Assembly (NCBI RefSeq): GCF_002998925.1
Contig: NZ_CP027228.1
Coordinates: forward strand, 372,001 to 436,000
From: Mogibacterium diversum
GTDB taxonomy: Bacteria > Bacillota > Clostridia > Peptostreptococcales > Anaerovoracaceae
Direction of reading: 5' to 3'
DNA length: 64,000 nt
Position 1 is the stretch's first letter. The number at the start of each line of letters is the position of its first letter. Under the pieces are notes generated by a model, which saw only the letters and a program-made list of their open reading frames with translations, was not told where the DNA came from and ran no database searches. This document shows positions 57,322 through 64,000 of this stretch, piece by piece. A program made the translations under genes and the position numbers.

Positions 57322-59109
57322 ATGCCAGAAAAAGAATTAAGGAAAAAAGTGATTGGGAAAAACGGCTTATCCAATTCACTTCTTGCTTTAAAAATAGTAT
57401 TTGATTTGATACCACAAATCTTACTTGTATATTTGATTAGTTCTTTAATCACAAACAATATTAACGAAGGTAATTTAAAGTATATATTCTTGGGAATCTT
57501 TATATCGTTTGTATTAAAAGGCGTGTTTTACTATTTTGCAACAAAGGTTGCCCATGAGAAAGCATACGAAAAATTGACAGAACTTAGGATAGATATTATC
57601 GGGCATCTAAAAAAACTAAGTTTGGGATTTTTCAAAGAACATAATACAGGGGAGCTTATGAACATTGTTCAGCATGATGTGGAGCAAGTGGAAGTATACC
57701 TTGCTCATGGTCTTCCTGAAATAATGGCAGTTACGCTTCTGCCTACCATTATTTTCATAGCTATGATTTTTGTAGACTGGCGTCTTGCTCTTGGAATGAT
57801 TGCCGGAGTTCCACTCATGTATTTGGTAAAAATTCTTTCACAGAAAACAATGGATAAGAACTTTGCTATTTACTTTAACCATGAAAACAAGATGAGAGAA
57901 GAGCTAATGGAATATGTAAAAAATATCTCCGTGATTAAGGCTTTTGCTAAAGAAGAGGAGATTAGCGAAAGAACATTAAAAACGGCAAGAGAGTATATTT
58001 ACTGGGTTAAAAAGAGCATGGGAGCAATTGCAATTCCAATGGGACTCATTGACATATTTATGGAAATTGGAGTAGTTATTGTCATGATTTTGGGAAGTAT
58101 ATTTCTTTATTATGGAGAAATAACAACACCTAAATTTATACTCGCAATTATTCTATCATCTGCGTTTACAGCATCCATAAGCAAGACAGCCACTCTACAA
58201 CATTTTTCTATTGTATTTAAGGAGGCATTAAAGGCGATTGGAAAAGTTTTAACAGTTCCACTTCCAAATAAAAAGATAGAACAAGGTTTAGAATTTGGAA
58301 ACATAGAATTTAAAGATGTGAATTTTGCGTACGGAAAAGATGGCTTTGAGCTTAAAGATATCAATTTGACTTTTAAGAAAAATAGCTTGAATGCCTTTGT
58401 AGGGGCAAGTGGTTGTGGGAAAAGTACTGTATCTAATTTACTTATGGGATTTTGGGATGCTGACAGCGGACGAATAGAAATAAATGGGAAAGATATAAAG
58501 GATTACAGTCAGGAAAATATTTCAAATCTTATTGGAAGTGTCGGGCAGGAGGTCATCCTATTCGATTTAAGTATTTTTGACAATATTGCAATCGGGAAAC
58601 ATAATGCGACAAAAGAAGAAGTCATAGAAGCTGCTAAAAAAGCAAGATGCCATGATTTTATTTCTGCTTTACCAAATGGATATGAAACACGAATAGGTGA
58701 AATGGGAGTTAAGTTATCCGGTGGAGAAAAACAAAGAATCTCCATAGCAAGAATGATACTTAAAAATGCACCGATTTTAATATTAGATGAGGCAATGGCA
58801 GCTGTTGATAGTGAAAATGAAAGACTAATAGGTGAAGCGATTGATGATTTAAGTAAGGATAAAACCATCATTACAATTGCTCATCATCTAAATACGATTA
58901 GAGATTCAGACCAAATTATTGTTATGGATAAGGGTGTTGTTCTTGATGCAGGAAGCCATGAAGAGTTGATGAAAAGATGTGATTTTTATAAGGATATGGT
59001 TGATGCACAGAACAAAGTTGATAGATGGAATTTGAAAGATAATAGTCTTTCACGAGCAGGGAACAGAGTGGACTGCGAGTGTACGGAGGTGGTAACAGAA
59101 AATGCTTAG
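57322..59109 (+). CDS. ABC transporter half (membrane plus ATPase), subunit 1
   Basis: A 595-residue type IV (exporter-fold) ABC half-transporter. The membrane domain with six helices covers about 10-310. The ATPase domain has Walker A GASGCGKST (near 367), Q-loop GQEVILFD, signature LSGGEKQR (near 467), Walker B ILILDEAMA and the switch His in AHHLN. Starts at ATG 57322 with AAAGGAG. The tail after residue 565 is Cys-containing (VDCECTEV). It overlaps the next half by eight bases, so the two form a heterodimer. Direction and substrate are unknown. Confidence 0.88.
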   Translation: MPEKELRKKVIGKNGLSNSLLALKIVFDLIPQILLVYLISSLITNNINEGNLKYIFLGIFISFVLKGVFYYFATKVAHEKAYEKLTELRIDIIGHLKKLSLGFFKEHNTGELMNIVQHDVEQVEVYLAHGLPEIMAVTLLPTIIFIAMIFVDWRLALGMIAGVPLMYLVKILSQKTMDKNFAIYFNHENKMREELMEYVKNISVIKAFAKEEEISERTLKTAREYIYWVKKSMGAIAIPMGLIDIFMEIGVVIVMILGSIFLYYGEITTPKFILAIILSSAFTASISKTATLQHFSIVFKEALKAIGKVLTVPLPNKKIEQGLEFGNIEFKDVNFAYGKDGFELKDINLTFKKNSLNAFVGASGCGKSTVSNLLMGFWDADSGRIEINGKDIKDYSQENISNLIGSVGQEVILFDLSIFDNIAIGKHNATKEEVIEAAKKARCHDFISALPNGYETRIGEMGVKLSGGEKQRISIARMILKNAPILILDEAMAAVDSENERLIGEAIDDLSKDKTIITIAHHLNTIRDSDQIIVMDKGVVLDAGSHEELMKRCDFYKDMVDAQNKVDRWNLKDNSLSRAGNRVDCECTEVVTENA

Positions 59110-60811
59110 AGAAATGTTAAAACTACTTACAAAAATCGGCAAGAGAGATTTGATTATATCAAGTGTATTCTTTGCACTTTATGGACTAAGCTCCATAGCC
59201 ATGATTGTCATCGTATTTTCTATACTGTTCCAAATCTTTGATGGGACGAGTTTAGCAAGCCTATATAAATATTTTATTGCGATTGGAATACTTGTAGTCT
59301 TCAAAGGTATTTGTAATATGGTCGCAGATATGAAAAAGCATAGTGCAGGTTTTGATATTGTTCAGCAAATAAGAGAGCGCATGATTATCAAATTAAAGAA
59401 ATTCAGCTTAGGATTTTATACCAATGAAAGACTGGGAGAGATCAATACAATTTTACACAAAGATGTTGATAATATGTCCCTTGTTGTAGGACACATGTGG
59501 TCGAGAATGTTTGGTGATTTTTTGATAGGTGCAGTCGTATTTGTTGGTCTTGCAAGTATTGATTTCAAACTTTCTATTATTATGGCTGTATCTGTTCCGA
59601 TTGCACTTATCTTTCTATATCTGACAATTAAGCAATCTGAAAAAATAGAAAATCAGAACAACTCAGCACTTCTTGATATGGTTAGCTTATTTGTTGAATA
59701 TGTTAGAGGAATACCTGTATTAAAGAGTTTTTCAAACAATAAGAGCTTGGATAATGAGCTTATGAATAAGACAAAAAAGTTTGGAGAAACAAGTAAAGTA
59801 GCTTCAAGATTCAAGGCAAAACAGCTATCTATATTTGGGTTTTTACTGGATATTGGATATTTAGTTCTTTTAATTATAGGAGCAATACTTGTTACAAAGG
59901 GAAGTCTTGATGTACTTCATTTTATTATCTTTGCAGTAATTTCAAAAGAGTTTTATAAGCCGTTCGCGTCTATGGAACAACACTATATGTACTATGTTTC
60001 GGCGATAGATAGTTACGATAGACTTTCAAGAATTTTATATGCAGATGTAATCCCGGATAAAGTGAATGGAACTGTTCCGAAAGATAATGATATAGCTTTT
60101 GAAAATATAGATTTTTCTTATGAAAAAGATGAATTTAAAATGGAAAAATTGAGCTTTTCTATTGCTGAAAAACGGGTGACAGCCTTAGTTGGAGAATCAG
60201 GTAGTGGAAAGACTACTATAACCAACTTGCTTTTAAGATTTTATGATGTGCATAAAGGAAAAATTACACTCGGAGGAACTGATATAAGGGATATTCCTTA
60301 TGATGAACTTTTGGATCGTATCAGCATTGTTATGCAGAATGTTCAACTGTTTGATAACACGATTGAAGAAAATATCAGAGTAGGTAAAAAAGGAGCTACA
60401 AAAGAGGAAATCATTAAAGCTGCAAAGAAGGCAAGGATACATGATTTCATTATGAGTTTGCCAAAAGGTTATGAAACTGATATTGGAGAAAATGGTGGGA
60501 TTCTTTCAGGTGGACAAAGACAAAGAATATCTATTGCAAGAGCTTTTCTAAAGGATGCACCTATTTTAATTCTTGATGAAATGACAAGTAATGTTGATCC
60601 TGTAAATGAATCTTTGATACAAGATGCCATTACGGAACTTGCAAAGAATAGAACTGTACTTGTAGTGGCTCATCATTTAAAAACAATTCAAAAAGCTGAC
60701 CAAATTCTCGTATTTCAAAAAGGAAATTTACTTGAAAAAGGAAAGCATGGGGAACTTCTTGAGAAAGATGGCTACTATACAAAATTATGGAAAGCTCAGT
60801 ACGGGGTATAA
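59102..60811 (+). CDS. ABC transporter half (membrane plus ATPase), subunit 2
   Basis: The partner of subunit 1, 569 residues, with six helices (about 15-300) and an ATPase domain: Walker A GESGSGKTT (near 366), signature LSGGQRQR (near 465), Walker B ILILDEMTS and AHHLK. In this half the residue after Walker B is Met rather than Ala and the DEMTSN start differs from the partner, consistent with unequal sites in a heterodimer. GGAGGTGG inside subunit 1 is its ribosome site. Followed two bases later by the EcfA gene. Confidence 0.88.
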   Translation: MLREMLKLLTKIGKRDLIISSVFFALYGLSSIAMIVIVFSILFQIFDGTSLASLYKYFIAIGILVVFKGICNMVADMKKHSAGFDIVQQIRERMIIKLKKFSLGFYTNERLGEINTILHKDVDNMSLVVGHMWSRMFGDFLIGAVVFVGLASIDFKLSIIMAVSVPIALIFLYLTIKQSEKIENQNNSALLDMVSLFVEYVRGIPVLKSFSNNKSLDNELMNKTKKFGETSKVASRFKAKQLSIFGFLLDIGYLVLLIIGAILVTKGSLDVLHFIIFAVISKEFYKPFASMEQHYMYYVSAIDSYDRLSRILYADVIPDKVNGTVPKDNDIAFENIDFSYEKDEFKMEKLSFSIAEKRVTALVGESGSGKTTITNLLLRFYDVHKGKITLGGTDIRDIPYDELLDRISIVMQNVQLFDNTIEENIRVGKKGATKEEIIKAAKKARIHDFIMSLPKGYETDIGENGGILSGGQRQRISIARAFLKDAPILILDEMTSNVDPVNESLIQDAITELAKNRTVLVVAHHLKTIQKADQILVFQKGNLLEKGKHGELLEKDGYYTKLWKAQYGV

Positions 60812-60813
60812 TC

Positions 60814-62331
60814 ATGATTTTGTTAAAAGATGTTTCTTATGAATGGGAAGATGGGCGAACTGCTTTAAAAAATATCAATCTTGAAATTAAAAAAGGTGAA
60901 TTTGTTTTAATTTCAGGGAAAAGTGGAAGTGGTAAAAGCACTCTTGGAAGTGTAATGAATGGTCTTATTCCACATTATTACAAAGGCAAAATGAAAGGAG
61001 AAGCCTTTGCGTCCGGAAAAGATATAAGCAAATTATTACTTCATGAAGTAGGGCATATTGTAGGGAGTGTATTTCAAGATCCACGAAGTCAGTTTTTTAC
61101 GACAACGACAGATGAAGAAATAGCTTTTGGGCTTCAAACTATCTGCAAATCAAGAGATGAAATCAAACAGAGAGTAGAAGAAGTATATGTTGAGCTAGAT
61201 ATTGAGGAACTGAAAGGAAAATCTGTTTTTGAATTATCAAGCGGACAGAAACAAAAGATAGCTATTGCAAGTATCTATGCGATGAATCCGAAAGTTTTAA
61301 TTTTAGATGAACCTTCAGCAAATTTGGATATGAAAGCAACATTTGATCTGTTTTTAATTTTGGAAAAATTAAAGAAAAAAGGAACAACAGTTGTTCTAAT
61401 TGAGCATCGTTTGTACTATGCAAAATCTATATTTGACCGTTTTCTTTTGGTGAAAGATGGAGAGATTGCACAGGACTTGAGTCGGGAAGAAGTTATCCAT
61501 CTTGAAGGGGAGTTTTGGGATGAGAATGGACTAAGAACCCTTGAATTAGAAGAATATAGGATAAGTGAGAAGAAAGATTCATATCAATTAAATGATGAAA
61601 GTATCAGCGGAAAAGGCTTGAAATTTTGCTATCCGAATGTAGCTAAGGATGTAAAGAAACAAAAACAGTACATTTTAAATCATCTTGATTTCAATATTGA
61701 GTGCGGAACAGCCATTGGTCTTATCGGCTTAAATGGTACCGGAAAAACTACCTTTGCAAGAGTGATTTCAGGACTTGAGAAGATAAAAGAGGGGAAAATA
61801 TGGGTGGAAAAAGATAAGTCGCTTAATCATAAAGATTTAATGGATATGTCATATTTTGTCTTTCAAGATTCAGACTATCAGTTGTTTTCGGAAAGTGTAC
61901 TTGATGAAATGCTACTTGGTATGGAGGGTAAAGATAAAAAAGAAAATACTCAAAATGCAAAGTCTATTTTGAGTGTACTTGGCTTAGACAAATACATTGA
62001 TAAGCATCCGTTTGCTTTATCAAGAGGAGAAAAACAAAGACTGACAATAGCTTGTGGAATGATGAAACGGGCAAAGATTTTCATCTATGATGAACCAACA
62101 TCAGGTTGTGATAAAGCCTCAATGCTTTCCGTCGCAAAACTGATTGAAGAACAATTGAAAAATGGGACAACCGTTTTGGTAATAAGTCATGATTTTGAGT
62201 TTTTAGCAAACACAGTGAGCAAGCTGTGGGTAATGGGAGATGGAAAAATAGAAACTGTTTTAGATATGAGTGAAAGTAATAAATTTCTCATATTAGACAA
62301 GATGAGAGGAGGTAGAGAGCTTGTCAGATAG
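60814..62331 (+). CDS. ECF transporter double ATPase (fused EcfA-type)
   Basis: A 505-residue protein with two complete ABC ATPase domains in one chain, each with Walker A (SGKSGSGKST near 28-37; GLNGTGKTT near 310), signature (ELSSGQKQK; ALSRGEKQR) and Walker B (LILDEPSANLD; FIYDEPTSGCD). This is the fused form of EcfA1-EcfA2, energising an ECF importer with the next two genes. I start at ATG 60814, two bases after the previous stop, with ACGGGGT upstream; an in-frame reading to 60787 lies inside the preceding gene. Confidence 0.88.
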   Translation: MILLKDVSYEWEDGRTALKNINLEIKKGEFVLISGKSGSGKSTLGSVMNGLIPHYYKGKMKGEAFASGKDISKLLLHEVGHIVGSVFQDPRSQFFTTTTDEEIAFGLQTICKSRDEIKQRVEEVYVELDIEELKGKSVFELSSGQKQKIAIASIYAMNPKVLILDEPSANLDMKATFDLFLILEKLKKKGTTVVLIEHRLYYAKSIFDRFLLVKDGEIAQDLSREEVIHLEGEFWDENGLRTLELEEYRISEKKDSYQLNDESISGKGLKFCYPNVAKDVKKQKQYILNHLDFNIECGTAIGLIGLNGTGKTTFARVISGLEKIKEGKIWVEKDKSLNHKDLMDMSYFVFQDSDYQLFSESVLDEMLLGMEGKDKKENTQNAKSILSVLGLDKYIDKHPFALSRGEKQRLTIACGMMKRAKIFIYDEPTSGCDKASMLSVAKLIEEQLKNGTTVLVISHDFEFLANTVSKLWVMGDGKIETVLDMSESNKFLILDKMRGGRELVR

Positions 62332-63025
62332 AAAAACTGTAGATCCTAGAATAAAACTTACTCTACTTCCAATTGCCTCCTTTACGAGCTTTTTCATAAG
62401 CGATACAATTCTACTTTTTGTACTAATTGTTTTTGCCTTTTTTCTATATTTATATAGTGGGATGTGGAAAAGAGCGTTACGCTTGATCTTGTTTTTTGTG
62501 CTTTTATACTACATAGAGTTAGGGCTTGGAAAATTTTGTGAAGCAAGTATTGTATTTGCAATATATATGTTTATTTACTTTGCATCAAGAATGACCTTAA
62601 TCGCTATGTTTGGCGGATATATAACAAAGACTACAAATGTAAGTGAAATGCTTGAAGCGTTAAATAGAATGAAAGTACCAAGAAGCATTGGTATACCTTT
62701 TAGTGTTTTGCTTAGGTTTGTACCAACTATAAAAATAGAACTCAAGGCATTAAAAGAGAATATGAAGATTCGAGGAATTGTAAAAAGCAGATTTTTCCCG
62801 TTGCTACATCCAATTAAATATATTGAATATACGCTTGTTCCGCTTTTAATGAGAATGATTAAGATTTCAGATGAACTGTCAGCTTCAGCACTTATTAGAG
62901 GACTTGATAGTGATGAGAAGAGGGTAACATTATCAGAATTGCGGTTTAGAAAAACAGACTTAATGATTGGACTATTAGGGGCTTTGATGGTTGCTCTTGT
63001 GATAGTAATACAGAAAATTTATTAG
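62321..63025 (+). CDS. ECF transporter membrane scaffold EcfT
   Basis: A 234-residue EcfT. Hydrophobic helices occur at about 11-60 and 65-105, followed by the coupling helices with the short Ala-Arg-Gly-like motifs; here KENMKIRGIVKSRFF and SASALIRGLDS (near 188) contact the ATPases. It links the double ATPase to the substrate-binding S component. TTG start with GAGGAGGT seven bases upstream; overlaps the ATPase gene by 11 bases. Confidence 0.85.
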   Translation: MSDRKTVDPRIKLTLLPIASFTSFFISDTILLFVLIVFAFFLYLYSGMWKRALRLILFFVLLYYIELGLGKFCEASIVFAIYMFIYFASRMTLIAMFGGYITKTTNVSEMLEALNRMKVPRSIGIPFSVLLRFVPTIKIELKALKENMKIRGIVKSRFFPLLHPIKYIEYTLVPLLMRMIKISDELSASALIRGLDSDEKRVTLSELRFRKTDLMIGLLGALMVALVIVIQKIY

Positions 63026-63035
63026 GAGGACTTTT

Positions 63036-63620
63036 ATGAAAAACAAATTGAATGGTCGTGATTTTATTACAATCGGAATCTTTAATGCAATTGGAATTGT
63101 CATATACATGGCGGTTGCATTTGCTATGGCAACAACAGTTATTGGAGGATTTATTGCTTCAGGAGTTAGCTTTATGATAGCTGCTACCGTTTATATTCTT
63201 ATGGCTGTAAAAGTTAAAAAGAAGGGTGTATTTACAATATCAGGAACGCTTCTTGGTTTAATTGCGTTGTCAGGAGGACATTTACCTCATGCAGTCTTTG
63301 CTGTAATCGGTGGAATTATATGTGATTTGATTATAGGAAATTATGAGAGCAAAGGACGAATGATTATTGGATATGGAACATTTGCATTAGCAGATTTTTT
63401 AGGAACAGTAATTCCTGTAATTATATTCGGGACAGCTTCTTTTGTGGAAAGAGCATCAAAATGGAAAATGAGCGAAACACAAATAAATGAAGCATTATCT
63501 TATTTCAAAGTTTCGTGGGCAGTAGGATTTGGCTTGATAACATTTGTTCTTGCTTGCATAGGAGCATTTGTTGCAACAAGGATACTTGAAAAACATTTTG
63601 AAAAAGCAGGAGTGATTTAA
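63036..63620 (+). CDS. MptD-family ECF transporter S component
   Basis: A 194-residue membrane protein with about six helices. The opening NGRDFITIGIFNAIGIVIYM and the SGGHLPHAVFAVIGGIICDLI segment (about 79-99) match the MptD / Trep_Strep family of predicted ECF substrate-binding subunits. It should determine what the operon's ECF unit imports; the ligand is not known. Excellent AGGAGG site, ten bases after ecfT. Last gene of the operon. Confidence 0.82.
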   Translation: MKNKLNGRDFITIGIFNAIGIVIYMAVAFAMATTVIGGFIASGVSFMIAATVYILMAVKVKKKGVFTISGTLLGLIALSGGHLPHAVFAVIGGIICDLIIGNYESKGRMIIGYGTFALADFLGTVIPVIIFGTASFVERASKWKMSETQINEALSYFKVSWAVGFGLITFVLACIGAFVATRILEKHFEKAGVI

Positions 63621-63670
63621 TTAATCTTTGTTTGTGAAGGCAGATGGCATAAAAAGCATGACTGTCGAAT

Positions 63671-63748
63671 AGGGATTTGAGGAAAATTCAAAAATATTTA
63701 AATGGGGATTTAAGGTATATTACGCTTTACGTAAACGGGGATTTGGGG
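63671..63748. repeat. Three 12-bp iterons with exact 33-bp period upstream of an ATPase gene
   Basis: AGGGATTTGAGG (63671), GGGGATTTAAGG (63704) and GGGGATTTGGGG (63737) start exactly 33 bp apart, three turns of the helix, so the same face is presented each time. The last ends 26 bases before the ATPase start codon. Probably regulator binding sites; the binding protein is unknown. Confidence 0.65.
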
Positions 63749-63774
63749 TAAAATCATTATAGTGAGGTGATTAC

Positions 63775-64000
63775 ATGGGGACAACAGTCTTTAAAAGGAA
63801 AATATATAATGAAATTCTTGAATGGAAAAACAATCGAAGCGATAAGTATGCACTTTTGATAAGAGGAGCTAGACGTGTTGGAAAATCAACGATTGTCGAG
63901 GAGTTCGCAAGTAAAGAATTCAAATCATATATAATGCTTGATTTTGCTCGTACCAGTAAAGACATCAATAGCTTATTCGAGGATCTGTATAGTCTGGATT
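63775..64000 (+). CDS. AAA family ATPase, N-terminal part (runs off the window)
   Basis: The first 75 residues of an ATPase of the kind with a DUF4143 C-terminal domain. Walker A is in LIRGARRVGKSTIVEEFA (about 28-45), followed by MLDFARTSKDINSLFED, where the protein is cut by the window edge. GAGGTGATT precedes the ATG. Such genes are frequent in gut anaerobes in many copies; their function is not known. Confidence 0.75.
   Translation, partial: MGTTVFKRKIYNEILEWKNNRSDKYALLIRGARRVGKSTIVEEFASKEFKSYIMLDFARTSKDINSLFEDLYSLD

Overview
The window looks like a chromosomal segment of a low-GC, anaerobic, non-spore-forming member of the Clostridia. The 16S gene, the strong AAGGAGG-type ribosome binding sites and gene orders typical of Firmicutes point that way. 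From the 16S and the gene complement I lean to the Mogibacterium / Eubacterium nodatum group (Anaerovoracaceae), but that placement is from memory and would need a 16S search.

Region 1 (1-15118) is housekeeping. An L,D-transpeptidase and a PHP-family phosphoesterase precede a block that keeps the Bacillus-type order purR, murC, a glmU-like gene, prs, pth, mfd, a SpoVB-like flippase, hup and rqcP. The sporulation genes that sit in this block in spore formers (spoVG, spoVT, yabP, yabQ) are missing. A frameshifted membrane-protein gene lies between hup and rqcP, and an orphan LytTR-type regulator follows.

Region 2 (15119-21050) is a complete rRNA operon: two consensus promoters, 16S, tRNA-Ile(GAT), 23S, 5S, tRNA-Glu(TTC), tRNA-Leu(TAG) and a terminator.

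Region 3 (21051-28877) is a compact Gram-positive Tad (Flp) pilus locus: a TadZ-like protein without a P-loop, the CpaF ATPase, TadB and TadC, a 53-residue Flp pilin, TadE-like proteins, a DUF5702-type protein and a DUF6382-like protein. One TadE-like protein carries two identical-spacing zinc-finger-like modules. An unusual strong Shine-Dalgarno followed by ATG-TAA lies just upstream of the pilin gene.

Region 4 (28878-52852) returns to core functions: a DUF3793/DUF2325 pair behind a 28-bp palindrome, secG, a membrane pyrophosphatase, pheST, thiN, a DUF975 membrane protein, a large class A penicillin-binding protein, comEC, holA, recN, argR, ruvCAB, queA, tgt and an RNA uracil methyltransferase.

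Region 5 (52853-64000) is accessory. A GC-rich 235-bp tandem repeat is interrupted inside its third unit by about 2.85 kb of foreign-looking DNA: an IS-like end, a decayed serine recombinase, and an arsR / permease / Cys-rich thioredoxin / truncated acr3 cassette. After the other part of the repeat comes a TetR-controlled operon joining a heterodimeric ABC transporter to a complete ECF transporter (double EcfA, EcfT and an MptD-type S component). The two TetR-side control regions share the same half-site. The window ends inside an AAA ATPase gene preceded by three 12-bp motifs at an exact 33-bp period.
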